A stretch of 64,000 nucleotides of DNA, taken from positions 1 through 64,000 of the forward strand of contig WACJ01000426.1 of the NCBI GenBank assembly GCA_008973525.1. Direction: 5' to 3'. Positions within the stretch are counted from its first letter, which is position 1. The number at the start of each line of letters is the position of its first letter. A program made the translations under genes and the position numbers. This stretch comes from Stenopsyche tienmushanensis. Lineage: Eukaryota > Arthropoda > Insecta > Trichoptera > Stenopsychidae. Positions 1 through 10,770 of this stretch are shown piece after piece. Below the pieces are notes generated by a model that did not search any database, was not told where the DNA came from, and was given only the letters and a program-made list of their open reading frames with translations.

Positions 1-445
1 TAAATCTCCCTAATAATTTATAAAGCGAATAAATTTATCAAATGCTTAATTGTTTATCGTTTGTGTTTCGATAGGAACGCTTTATAATATGTAATACCAC
101 CGCTTAGTAGTTATTTGAAAAGAAACGCAGTAGTACAGTTACGTGGTTTATTGCTTCAAGTCACGTGCAATGCAGGCTGAAGGGCTATGAGCTCTAGTCT
201 CGAAGATCGACTGTCTCCCTCTTTCGCGTGAGCAGAGCTCAACCAACGCATTGCGCGCGCACTTTCCTCTCCCCGTCCCCGCGGACCAAACTTCATTTCA
301 CCAGATCAATATGCGCCAACATGGTGCATCCGCTAAACGTCAATTCAAACATTTTTACGGAGGTACGCACAAAAATTCTGCAATATATATATATATATAT
401 ATTATATATATAATTATTTTAATTATTAAAATATTAATAAATAGC
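1..445. other. Unassigned left flank
   Basis: AT-rich sequence with a pyrimidine- and GC-richer patch around 180-310. No open frame here resembles a known protein, and I see no RNA gene. It ends at the left arm of the fold-back element that starts at 446. Confidence 0.6.
383..413. repeat. (AT)n microsatellite
   Basis: Nearly pure alternating A/T run, interrupted once by TT, just upstream of the fold-back element. A second AT run sits just beyond the other end of that element (762-787). Confidence 0.95.
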
Positions 446-740
446 CGGGTGTTCGATCGCGTTAAGGTTTTTGGTAAAAATTAAAAAACGAATTTTTTAC
501 CTTATCCGATATTCGGACCACTCGTCGGGTCCATTCTCAAGGAATAACTCGACAGTACAACCAACCTTTAGACAAGCGACGGCGCAAAGTGGCCCCACAT
601 CGCTCTCTGGCAGCACTGGACGGAGAATGGTTACCAGGAGCGTGACCAAAACAACACAACGGCAGTTATTCCTTGAAAATGGACCCGATGGGTGGTCGAA
701 ATATCGGAATAAAAAATAGCTCAACGCGATCGAATACCCG
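446..740. mobile_element. Fold-back MITE with long terminal inverted repeats
   Basis: The outer ends are 18-bp inverted repeats with one mismatch: CGGGTGTTCGATCGCGTT at 446-463 and its reverse complement at 723-740. Inverted pairing continues inwards: the block at about 491-550 pairs with 660-717, including TCAAGGAATAACT against GTTATTCCTTGA. The two strands therefore carry mirror-image short frames, which are not genes. This is a non-autonomous element of about 295 bp able to form a long hairpin. I cannot see a clear target-site duplication, so the superfamily is unassigned. Confidence 0.85.
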
Positions 741-755
741 ATTTTTCTGAATTAA

Positions 756-761
<6 letters not shown>

Positions 762-787
<26 letters not shown>
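762..787. repeat. (TA)n microsatellite
   Basis: Pure TA repeat just right of the fold-back element. Confidence 0.95.
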
Positions 788-789
<2 letters not shown>

Positions 790-3700
790 GATATGGATCA
801 TTTTTCTTAATTTTCTTAGTATTTAATTTTATGAAATAAGAATTAGGTTTAGATGAACTAGAAATACTTCGAATCTCCCAAATGTACGAATCAAATTTAG
901 ATTAGATTTCATTAAATTGCATGCTGCAAGCTGTTTATCAACCAGTTTTGATACATTTAAGTGTTCTCATGATATATCAACGACATAAAAAAATACATCC
1001 ATACCTCGCTTTACGGCCTAAAACACATTCAGGAAAGTTTGGCCGTATACCGAAAATTGAAGGCCGTAAATCGAAAAAAGAGCCATAATGAAAATAAGAT
1101 TGTTATAGTAAATTATTTATTTATTTGATTTCTGCGTGCAATTTAAAGATTGTGTATTTTTTTAATAGCACAATGGATAGATAGGATATAAAATCTTCCA
1201 CGTGTTAGATTGAGAAGCCACAAAGTTCACATATACGATACAATTTTCTATTTTTAGAGTGGAAAAATCGACGAAGTCTACCCGTACGTATTTTTCCTCA
1301 GCCGTGTGCCAAAGGAAACTAACACGTTGACGAAAATTGGATCATTTATCTTGATGCGACATTTTTTAATTTTGAAATTGTTTTTTTCCCTACCTATCCT
1401 CTCTGCCGGTAGCCTGATAGGCAATAAAAAAGGATAAAGGTAGTCTACTTGCATTACCGCCACTAATAACGTCTTTACCGCAAGATGCCGGGAAAAATGA
1501 GGCTTTTTACTTTGGAGGCATTAACAATATTCCTCCACCACATAGGATACAATTTATATACGTATATATTTTAGCGAAATTTCGGCTTAAACGGCGGATG
1601 GCTGTAAAATATCGCAGCCCTTAATTTAGAGAATAATTCTCTTTTATGATACGATAAAATTGTATTGTGAATATCGATATGGTCGGCGTATAAATTATAC
1701 GAGATAAAGTGATATATTGCGAGCGTTTGAAGAGCACAACGCCGCATGAAATACAGTTTATGCTTTTATCTATGAAAAAATGTCAAATTGCTATGAAATG
1801 GCATGAACGAGTGCAATTAAAACAAATAAATAGCAAAATGATCATTGTGTATCTCTGTTGTGCGAATGGCGAAAGAGTGGCGCAATATCACAGATGGTTA
1901 ATTAACACTAACCGTACCAAGCCCTGTCAAATTACTGGTTTCAAACTTTTATTTAAAGTTGATTTTTTTTTATTATGTTTACTTTGTTAATCCAACTGTA
2001 TTTGAAGAATTAGAAAAGCGAAGTAATCTGACGATTGGTCGGATCCCAAGTTCTTTGAAGACTTGCTCAGGGACTGATTAATCAGAGCACATTTAGATTA
2101 AAAACTGACTTATTGTGGCTGTTCCCACTCTTTTTTATACACGATTTATCTTAATATTTCCTTACAATTTTCCCTCTACGCAATAGTTGATGTATTTGCA
2201 AATGAAGTAGGTCCTGTCTCAATGATCTACACACATAAAAATGAAAATGCATGATTGATTATTTAATTATTTTAAAATTAATTTCGAAAAAAAACATGAT
2301 TTTCGTAGCCAATAATTATTGTGACGAGAGTTTAACACGAATCTTATACAAGTATGATATTATTATTTTATGTATGATATTTAAAAGTGCTTTTAGCAAA
2401 CAGAGTTTCGCGTTAATGAAGAGCAAATGTCAGTATCAATAGCGTGACGAAGGGTTCTTTTGTGCTATTGATGAGACTGCTCCAATTAAGAAGAAAACTG
2501 TAATAATACAAAAGGTGTCAAGAAATACTTGATCATCAAAAAAAAAGGAAAAATAAAGAGGGAAAAACCATCTTCGGAAAGAGACGTGCCTTTGGCAGAG
2601 AATGGAGACGGCGTGACATCTTTCATTTCTTGAATTAGAAAGCCGTTGAAACGTGTCCTTAGACTTCTCTGCAGCAAATTGGCGTCATTAAAAATAGGCT
2701 ATAGACCATCGAGATTACTATTTTCAGTTTATGTGTACGCAGCTGTCGGCCTGTTGGAAAATAAGCGAAAGGCTTCGATGGAGCCAAATAGAACCTTTTG
2801 GGATTCCTCCTCATGTTGCTGCGTTTGACAGATAATACGCGCGTGGAGGACACAAATCGAACCACCGCCTCAAAAATGGTTATTGTATATCTAAAGTACA
2901 TCCATGCTAAAAAGCAATTTATTTTAGAAAAAGCCTTCCCATATTAAAATAAATTTTATAAAAGTTTCATCGTTTTCATTTGTACATTATTCTCTGAATT
3001 TTGGACTATCCCAGAAGACATTGCCTCTTTTTCTTCAAATAGTTCTTGTATTTCGTCGACAATAACATCGTTAAAGCCCATGGAAGGTGTGAAGGTGCAT
3101 TTAACTATTTTTTTAAAAATAAATCAGCGGAATTCCGATCCGAATAATATTCACCATTATAGTACAACAACACGCAATTCATTGCAGAACTGGGCTTCTT
3201 TAAGAATCTATTACATTTATACGTTTACTCAATATTTCATGGGCTCGATATTGAAGATAGCATGATTTTCGACTTTAATTTGTAAATATTTAAGATGGTT
3301 TTCAAGCATATATGGAGTATAATTCGTCATTTCTTTCTAAGGGTTAGAGCTAGAATTACGTACTCGTTACGTTATTTATCTTCTCGTGCGTTTTATTATT
3401 ATAAATTCGAAAGTCTATCTTCCAGTTTGATAACTACAAAACAATAAAAACTATGTTGTAATCAATACATAATTTTTCGTCTATCAACTTCTATCTATAC
3501 TAGTCCAATATCATTGTAGGTTTCTATACTCATATCTAGGCATTCTGGTTTCTCGATGATTTTCATTTCATAAGAAATGAGAATTCACGATTTCATTTCT
3601 CGAATTTGTCGAGAATTTTCAAGAAATTTTGATGAAGAAAAAAAAATGTATGTAAAAGTATAAAGTATTGTGTATATATTAATATTATCATAGTAAATGG

Positions 3701-3826
3701 TGGCATATTGATTTAGATAATCACTGTAAATTAAATTATGTAAAGAATTAGGATGAAGAATGTTGTATGGAAGTAGGACGAGGAACGTGCAATTGTTTGG
3801 TTGACGACAGACTATATAGGTTTTTA
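788..3826. other. AT-rich stretch without a recognisable gene
   Basis: Apart from a pogo-like terminus at 1000-1089, I see nothing assignable. The longest frames are 60-93 codons, scattered in every reading frame, as expected by chance. A minus-strand run around 2965-3085 has an acidic reading (FNDVIVDEIQELFEEKEA) that faintly recalls transposase C-termini, but it cannot be assigned. Confidence 0.5.
1000..1089. repeat. pogo/Tigger-like terminus (tentative)
   Basis: The sequence ATACCTCGCTTTACGGCC followed by repeated GGCCGTA words resembles the ends of some pogo/Tigger elements, which begin with CATACCTCG-type sequence. The GGCCGTA words recur at about 1041 and 1061. There is no matching opposite end nearby, so this is at best a solitary decayed terminus. 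Confidence 0.3.
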
Positions 3827-3909
3827 ATTTAACCTTTTAACTGCCAATGACTCATCAGCGCGTATAAATTCGACGCGCCGGTGCGTCGTTGGCAGTTAAA
3901 ATGTTAAAT
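3827..3909. mobile_element. Minimal TTAA-flanked fold-back, piggyBac-like
   Basis: Two arms of about 25 bp form an almost perfect inverted repeat (TTTTAACTGCCAATGAC against GTCGTTGGCAGTTAAAA) around a GC-rich centre. TTAA stands at 829-832 on the left and 904-907 on the right, the target site used by piggyBac elements. At about 83 bp it can carry no gene and would be a very short MITE. Classification rests only on the TTAA and on ends starting with CCTTTT or CATTTT. Confidence 0.55.
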
Positions 3910-3935
3910 ATCAAACGTGAAATAATATATATAAT

Positions 3936-4573
3936 ACTTGGGTCTGTTTTTTTGCGATAGATACGTTCCATGGGAAATCTGAGAATACATAGAAAGCTGA
4001 GAGATAGTTTCCGTTATTTTTAAAAACCGCATAACTTCAAATTAATATAATGAAATGTATCATAAATCGCACAAAAAAAAAACGGCGAAGATTAACCAAT
4101 TTTTTTTAATGCAGTTCGTGATATGGAGACATGCAATTCTTAAGCTCGCACTGGAATTTGAAAGCTCATTCAGAATTTGAGTCCTGTACAATAAATAGAT
4201 TTTCAAATTTATTACAAAGTTGACTAGCTTCTTGTAAAATCTTTATAATAAAGGGGGCAGGAGTTTCTTCCACTTTAATATCGTCTTCTGTTTCTTTGCT
4301 GGTATATAACATAAAACCAATAATATCATTCAAGGGAGTATCCTCAAACAATTCATCGACATCATTTTGATAAAAAGTATCAAAGCCTTGGTTGGGTGGA
4401 AGAAATACTACTTTTAAATTTGGATGTTCTAAATGGGGATGATTTTTTTAATGCAAATTCGCATAAAAAAAGTTTTGTGCTCTATAGAAAAATGAGAGAT
4501 AGGTTCCATTATTTTTGAAAACCGCATAACTTCAAAAACGCATAAAAAAGAACAGCATAAAACGGACCCAAGT
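3936..4573 (-). mobile_element. Tigger (pogo) deletion derivative, TIR to TIR
   Basis: The ends are inverted repeats: ACTTGGGTCTGTTTT on the left and AAAACGGACCCAAGT on the right. Subterminal words GTTATGCGG/CCGCATAAC and runs of CGCATAAAAAA occur inside both ends. Between them lies only a short remnant of a Tigger/jerky-type transposase on the minus strand (4166-4440). The element is about 640 bp, against 2 kb or more for an autonomous relative. The same terminal and subterminal words recur at 38231-38416, 45388-46022 and 63663-63801. Confidence 0.8.
4166..4440 (-). pseudogene. Tigger/jerky-type transposase, internally deleted C-terminal remnant
   Basis: Reading leftwards from about 4440, the minus strand gives LEHPNLKVVFLPPN, the conserved stretch just before the third catalytic aspartate of pogo/Tigger DDE transposases. 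It then runs directly into an acidic, C-terminal-like segment (FEDTPLNDIIGFMLY, later FIIKILQEASQLCNKFENL) ending at a stop at 4166. The block that should contain the QPMDQGVI-type motif and the following helical region is missing, so this is an in-frame internal deletion. The HTH and first two catalytic residues are also absent. It lies inside inverted terminal repeats and can only be a passenger of the non-autonomous element. Family assignment is by motif; the C-terminal match is weaker than the PNLKVVFLPPN match. Confidence 0.7.
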
Positions 4574-5964
4574 GTATTTAACAAAAAAATTGTTAAATAT
4601 AACAAAAGTCATATCTAGAACCCTGATAAAACTTTTAAATAGAATGCATTTTATCAGAAAATATTTGCATCAAAAATATTCGTACAATTTTTATTTTATA
4701 CGATAAAAATTGATTTCTAAAGATTTCTCGAGAAATGAGAATTCTCGATTTTACATATTTTTGGCGAAATTCTCAAGAAAATATTCTCGAGAAGAAACAC
4801 TACTCGTATTGTATCTATTATGTATACATTTGATTTATTTTTATTTGATGCATATAGGATTTCAAAACTATTTTCTATCCATAATGCGTAATATATTTCG
4901 GTCCATTAATGTCCAAGATCCGCCTTACTATACTTGGTCAATCATACCGGATATAAAAGTATCGTAAATGCTTTGATAATTTAGCATTGCTTTTAGATTA
5001 GTGTTAAATTCAAAGGCTGATGTAATTTAAATAGCATTTTATCGCGTTAGTTTCGTAAGAGTGTATAAATTTATTCGAAGCGATATTCGGTTTTCCCAGC
5101 GGTTTCCGCTGGATTGATTATTGGGCTTATAAATCGCAACCGATTCTTATTACACGGATAGGTAAAGAAGGGATGTAAAAGGAAGATTTCCTCCTTTGAA
5201 AGGTGTGCGAAAATCCGTAGGGGTAGATTCAGTTGTCGAAGCCGTGAAGAATTCCAGCAGCTCGCCGGAGAATTGATTGCCTTATCAGCGTAAGTTAGTG
5301 TGGTTGCGTAACGCTTTCTATCACACCAAATCCGGGATTAGAGTGATTTACCGAATAACGCGTGATTCGCACAGGCGATATAATGAGGTGGTGGGCCAAT
5401 CAATACCTCGTTTTCTATCAAAGCCACGAGCCTCCTTTGTGTTTTTTGTGTGCACATTTGTGCCATCTGCTTGTGACGGCGCCGAATCACACTCTGCTTC
5501 TGATTGTTTTTTGGATATTTGTTCAAACTCATTTGCGAGGATCGCCTTATCGTATTGTAATACAGCCTCTTTCTTAGGGTGCCTTGGAAAAATAATGAAA
5601 GCTCTGATTGGGGAGGAGAAACATATTAATTGTATCGATCGAGGGGTGGTACCCTCCTAATGTGAACGGAACTCTTCGACCAGATTTACAATGCAATTTT
5701 GTAATATCGTAAATAAAAAAGAGAATTATATATAAAAATACAAATTAGCAATAATTCTTACCCAAGCATCACAATAGCCAAAGAAAGATGAAGAATAAAA
5801 TGATTTTTTTAACTAAATTTCGAAAAAAAAAGCTAAAAAGATATATCTACGATCTACGTATAGAAAAATGTAAAAGTATGCATAAAATAAGTACGCAGAT
5901 TAAACATTAATTTTGTATGCATATAATAAATATTGTGTAGTTATAGCTATTTCTATAATTATTA
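4574..5964. other. Unassigned AT-rich stretch
   Basis: No recognisable gene. An open frame of 127 codons at 5277-5660 (+) is described separately. Confidence 0.5.
5277..5660 (+). other. Unassigned 127-codon open frame
   Basis: The frame starts at a non-ATG codon and runs to a TAA. The product is rich in Ser and Cys, with no signal peptide, domain or repeat I recognise. In a 64-kb AT-rich window, one open frame of this length is compatible with chance, and the local base composition is less AT-rich, which lengthens random frames. I would not call it a gene. Confidence 0.1.
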
Positions 5965-6869
5965 CGTTGAGTCATAAATACTTGCCGATTTTTTTTCAAA
6001 TGTTTATTTAGCTTCAATAAAATAACAAAGCAAGATTATTCCACTACTTATTAACTATTATTAGTAAAATTCTTGTTCTATTTTACTAGTAACATATCAA
6101 TGCTCTCTTTATAAAATTTTACAGGTTTAGATAAAAAGAAATTTTCGATGGCATGATTCACTTCTTCATCATTTTTTTTTCATTTAAGAAATTCTGAAAA
6201 TAACAGAATAGATGGTAGAATTGAGGCAAGGGTGTTTTTTTTAACACTTTGTAGCTGTTGAGTGTATTTATCGACACTGATTGTTTCATTTCGATTTATA
6301 AGCTCATACCTTTTTTGCCATAAGAGGAGACTTGATTTTTTTTTCCTTTACTAAGATTATGTAGCACCCACACATCAAATTTGTGACGACAAATGGTTGA
6401 TTGTGACGTATTTGGCTTCCTTGATACTTTTCTTGCTGATTGACGTGGATTTTGCTCCAATAACACCTTTAAAATATCTTCATCAAAGTAGGAAGGGTGA
6501 TCCGCCTTTGGTCCATCTTTCAGGATCTCATCTCTCGGGCGAAATTTTAAAAAGCAATTTATTGCTGTCCGTTCATTTATTGCTCCTTCATCGTATAAAT
6601 TGCATATTTTTAGTCGTTACCGTATCACTGTTGCTTTGTTTAAACTATCAAAGCATTATATGACGAAAATGTACTTTTTGATTTTCTATTTTACAGGTAT
6701 AAAAATTACCATAACATTATATGTGACACGGTTAACTGTTGTTAAAAGACCGATAGGACTCATAGCTATCTAATTATACCATATGCTCACCAATACGGAT
6801 GACTTATCAGGGGTAAAACCGAATAATTTTAATGGCTTCATTTTTCCGGCAATTATTTATGACTCAACC
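5965..6869 (-). mobile_element. mariner element, TIR to TIR, internally deleted
   Basis: Inverted terminal repeats of about 28 bp bound the element. The left end begins CGTTGAGTCATAAATACTTG and the inverted right end begins GGTTGAGTCATAAATAATTG. TA stands outside both (5963-5964 and 6870-6871), the mariner target duplication. The length of about 905 bp is short of the usual 1.3 kb, and the transposase reading on the minus strand lacks its catalytic core. Confidence 0.88.
6065..6660 (-). pseudogene. mariner transposase, N- and C-terminal parts with catalytic core deleted
   Basis: Part one (minus, 6607 down to 6296) is open for about 100 codons and reads as the mariner N-terminal HTH region: LYDEGAINERTAINCFLKF, then DEILKDGPKADHPSYFDEDI, NPRQSARKV, SQSTICRH and a degraded WVPHNLS (here WVLHNLS). 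Part two, in a shifted frame from about 6305 to 6065, reads NRNETISVDKYTQQLQSVKK, then NDEEVNHAIENFFLSKPVKF and YKESIDML, matching the region between the catalytic residues and the C-terminus. The GDE first-aspartate block and the HDNARPH and SPD blocks are missing or unrecognisable, and part two has in-frame stops. A transposase of this type needs all three acidic residues, so the gene is dead. Position between matched TIRs shows that the deletion occurred within one element. Confidence 0.85.
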
Positions 6870-7200
6870 TAATAAATATGCCAAATTGCACCTCCTGTTC
6901 GTATTTTAATATACTATGGCAATGTTTTGGTAATATACAAAATGATAATATTATGATCAAATTATGGAATTTGTTAACTATTAAAAATTACATAATTTGA
7001 ACCGTTATATTTTTCATTGCGGTTTTTGTTCCGGTTCAGCTTTAAATATTTATCTCGGTTTATATCTGGTTTTCGGCTTTCGATTCAGCTCCGGGTGATT
7101 CATTTTTGAAATGATTTTATTTGTATTAAAAACATATTTATTTTATTCCTTATTTTATAATAAGCATTTTGTTGGAATTATACTATTTACTTATTAATAA
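6870..7200. other. AT-rich spacer with GGTT-rich patch
   Basis: Mostly AT-rich. The patch 7020-7110 is rich in CGGTTTTCGG-like words also seen at 7840-7890 and 61620-61700, suggesting one decayed repeat family. No gene. Confidence 0.4.
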
Positions 7201-7595
7201 CTAGCCGATGCCCAGCGCGTTGCCGTCACAGAAGTAATAATTCTAAAAATATCGTTTATTGGTTTTATTATAAATATGACCAAACATACAAATATCGTTT
7301 TTTTATATATGATATCTACGATAAGTTAATTGTACTATACCTATATTATTTGAAAAAGTGCAAACAATAAGTTGGCAAAGTTTTATCGCAATCGAATGAA
7401 CGGTATGGCAGCGCATTAAATACGGACAAACAAACATTGATTTTTATATAAACAGAAGACTATGCCTATGTTACTCGCGAAATTTTTAACAATAAGTGGA
7501 CGAAGTTTTATCGCGATCCGATCAACGGTATGGCAGCGCATTTCGAACGAACAAAGCCCAATTAATTTTTATATATTAGAAGATTAGATGATTCT
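7201..7595 (-). repeat. Interspersed repeat family H (modular), copy 1
   Basis: Read on the minus strand, the unit contains two related modules, each with ATGCGCTGCCATACCGTT, GATTGCGATAAAACTT and a CGCGAGTAACATAGGCATAG-like tail. It ends in a GC-richer terminus, GCGCTGGGCATCGGCTAG. Further copies lie at 9925-10300 (-), 28555-28745 (-), 41915-42175 (+) and 58338-58600 (+). A CTAG-type 3' terminus preceded by GC-rich sequence recalls Helitron-like elements, but no hairpin or Rep/helicase coding is visible, so the class is open. Confidence 0.75.
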
Positions 7596-7734
7596 TTAGT
7601 TAATGTCTTATTTTCCCATTTTGATTTTGCATTAGGATTATCAATTACCATTACAATTACCATGAAATTATAACTAAAAGTAAATAATAATATAATCTAT
7701 TAAACGAATGTATATTGAATTGATGTTTATTAGA

Positions 7735-7925
7735 TGGAAGTTTGGAAATCCCAGCTAAAGTATACAAAGCCAAGAAACAAATTACGTAAGATCTGTATCG
7801 AACCAATAAAATCGATATTTCTGAATCGATTTAGTTCCGATTTTCGTTTCAGCAAAATAGCGATTTTACCGGTTTTTGGTTCAGTTTCCGTTCGAAGACC
7901 TGATTTATACATGGCGAAAATATGA
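7735..7925 (+). repeat. Interspersed repeat shared with 61305-61720
   Basis: The word GGAAGTTTGG, followed about 90-300 bp later by a Ser/Arg-neutral, TTCGGTTC-rich block (AATCGATTTAGTTCCG, GGTTTTTGGTTCAG), matches the series of words at 61321-61700, where the spacing is longer. Both are probably decayed copies of one element. Mirror-strand open frames of 60-78 codons here are by-products of the repetitive composition. Confidence 0.45.
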
Positions 7926-9924
7926 TTATTTAAAAAATATATTATAAAAATTCTCATGCTTGACATTTTTTTACAAAAGCGTTTTTAAAAATAAATATAT
8001 TATTTTAAATCAATCAGGAAGCTAAAAAATGTAATAAATAGTGTTTTGGCATATGAAGGATTCATAAGGGATGGAAAGTCAACAGGTATGTTGAACGTGT
8101 TATATGAACATTTTTAATCCACAATTTATGACATATCATTTTTAGTACATGAATAAAATTTAACACTTCAAAATTTTATAATTTATGGTAGTTTATCGAT
8201 GCAAATAATACCTTAATACATCGTAAATTTGGTATTCATAGTACCAATTCATGCATTCACGCGCAATTTATGTGTGTTTCGTCAGTATGCGAATATTTTA
8301 AATGCTTAAAAATATTTTATGGCCGGAATACATTTTCAATTTCGTCCATGAATAAAAATGATTTCGAGATGGATTATGTTTTGTATAAAGTATGCCTTTG
8401 AATTATAAAGGACCCGGATCATTAGTGTTTGCAGAACACATCATACAAATGATGGCTGTTTTTGACATATCTCACCGCAGGAAAAAGGATTTCTTGTTAA
8501 AATATTCCACCCTCATTTCCTTCTATAAACATCCAGCGTATAAAGAGATTGATTTTTTCTTGGGCTGCTTTTACAGCGTTTGTTCTATCCGAATTGTTTT
8601 CTCTTTCTGTCGACCATTTTTATAACGAGTTCATTCCGATTCGGGAACAAAAAAAATATTTTCTCTGGAGCACCCGCGCAGGACCGCACGTCCCCGAAAT
8701 CGGACGCATTCATTCAACAACAAACATCGATGAACTTCCAAATTTGCCATATGATCTTGAAGTATCCACTTTGAAAGTTAAAAGGATCCCAACGGAGGAC
8801 AGTCTACAAGAAATAACGACATAAAGCACTCAAGTGTGAAGATAAAAGTGGCCTTCGGTACAAAGGGCCGCGTTAGGACAATGCGGGGCGAGGGGGAGGG
8901 GCCGTCGGATTTATCCCCATCTATCCATGGATTATAGAGTGAAATATAGAGCCGAGCCTTATGATTAGATTTCGGTTCGGGCCATAGGGCACCGAAGATT
9001 CAATGACCCCTGAAAACTGGATCCGCGTATCTAATTCTTGCGCCCGTTGATCTTAAAGGTTGCCACTTTGGACCCTCTCTGATACACCCGATGAAGCACC
9101 CTCAAAAATGAAGTCTTCATCTTTCGTGAAATTTTCAATCTATAATAACATATAAATATGATATCGAATAATTTACGATCATTAATTTTTATTGGAGAGG
9201 CCCATACGCGTCAGTATGAACTTCATCCGGGGTGGGCTCTTAAAAAATAATTGGGTCTGCGGATATTGCTACGGAGTAATCTACCATCATCCCTTTATAT
9301 ATATATCTTATTTTATACAAAATTTATTTTTCCAAAATCAAAATATTGAGTACGCAGCTTCATCAATATAATCATCATCGAATTTTGTGAAAAAAACCTG
9401 ATTTTCATATAAGAACCTTCATTAATCGTTCATCGATGCGCCCTGTAAAATGACCTGCTATATTAATTCTCACTTCAAAACCTTATTTAAATACAATATT
9501 TTCTATTATATTCTCGTGCTTTTAAATTACAATTTTCAGAAAATAAAGTTTAATAGAAAATATCATTTTTTTAAAATAAATTTCAAAGAAATTTTAATGA
9601 TTAGAATCATACATATATGCATGTAGGATCTTGAAATAGGGAGGATAAAAGTTTCGAGGGGTTTTTTCATTAATATTCAACTTTAAAAGCTGCCTTAGGA
9701 TTTAGGGGTTGATAGATTCTTATTTTTTATCTCCTTCTTGATATTGAATAACAAGATTTTGAGCCGTATATATAAAGGATTATATTAGTGAATTATTCTA
9801 TAACAGAGGCCTTAAAATGTATGTTGAGCATGAACCTTATTATTGTTGTACTACCAATAATAAGTTGGGAAATGATTGGCATTTTGTGAAAAACTATGTA
9901 TAGCTTATGATTTATTGAAAATTA
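7926..9924. other. Unassigned stretch with a GC-rich island at 8850-9090
   Basis: The 8392-8824 interval holds overlapping open frames of 64-91 codons with no recognisable domain. The island at about 8850-9090 (GGGGCGAGGGGGAGGGGCCG and surroundings) is sharply richer in GC and CpG than its neighbours. It could be regulatory, but nothing in the sequence proves it. Confidence 0.4.
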
Positions 9925-10300
9925 CCACCAAAATTACACCACAGAACTAATAATTCTAAAAATATCGTTCGTTGGTTTTATTATAAATATGAACAAACAT
10001 ACAAACATTGATTTTTATATATAAGATCTACTGTAAGTTAATTGTACTATACTTATATTATTTAAAAAAGTGCAAACAATAAGTTGGCAAAGTTTTATTG
10101 TAATCGAATGAACGGTATGGCAGCGTATTAAATACGGACAAACAAACATTGATTTTTATACATCAAACTATGCCTATGTTACTCGCAAAATTTTTAGCAA
10201 TTAATGGACGAAGTTTTATTGCAATCTGATAAATGGTATGGCAGCACATTTCAAACGAACAAAACCCAATTCATTTTTATATATTAGAAGAAGATAAAAA
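9925..10300 (-). repeat. Interspersed repeat family H, copy 2
   Basis: Nearly collinear with copy 1 at 7201-7595, in the same orientation, through both internal modules (ACGGTATGGCAGCG words at about 10110 and 10230). The GC-rich terminus is lost; similarity starts at about 9945, near AATAATTCTAAAAATATCGTT. Differences are mainly point changes and small indels. Confidence 0.75.
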
Positions 10301-10529
10301 AATATACACACATTGTTAAATATATTCTTAGTATAACTACATAATATTACATAAAAATTTAAATGTTAACACAAATTTGTTTAAAAAGTTATATCACTGC
10401 AATGCATATTTTTGGCATAATTTGTAGTAATTTAATTTTTAAAAAAATCATTCATTATTAAAAATAGTACGTATTTTTGTAGTACTGCAAAATTTTAACA
10501 AAATAGAATTATTCATCTATTAATATAAG

Positions 10530-10770
10530 TCATATTTCATTCATCGTTTGTCCAATTTTTATGTACCCAAAGCAGTCTATTCTGGGCAAAATAAAGTTAT
10601 CCTCGGCATCCGCAGTAGATTTTGGGCGGTCCGGTATTTTTCTGTTCTTCAAAGTCACAGTCGTTTGATGTTTTTTGATGTATTCCCTTGATGGAAATCT
10701 TATTTTTTTGAGCAATTGTTCTAATTAAATTGCTTTATTTTCATAGCTCAATAATAGAGATACAAATCGC
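10530..10770 (-). pseudogene. Tc1-like transposase, N-terminal fragment
   Basis: The minus strand from about 10770 reads ENKAI, a stop, then LEQLLKKIRFPSREYIKKH, TTVTLKNRK, DRPKSTADAEDNFILPRI. This has the layout of the N-terminal paired-like HTH of Tc1 transposases: a helix, a RPxS...TxxxDxxI segment (GRPK-type AT-hook) and the start of the second HTH. The catalytic domain does not follow; the reading stops at 10530. An in-frame stop sits near the start. It is a truncated DNA-binding domain with no TIRs that I can see. Assignment is by motif order only, so it is moderate. Confidence 0.5.

Noticed and set aside
471..724. Paired 75-82 codon frames on both strands
   Set aside because: They mirror each other because the sequence is an inverted repeat (fold-back element), not because of coding.
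2965..3085. Transposase C-terminal fragment on the minus strand
   Set aside because: Acidic composition alone is not enough; no conserved block could be aligned.
8392..8824. Overlapping open frames of 64-91 codons
   Set aside because: No known motif, different frames overlap without a preferred one, and no splice or polyadenylation context.
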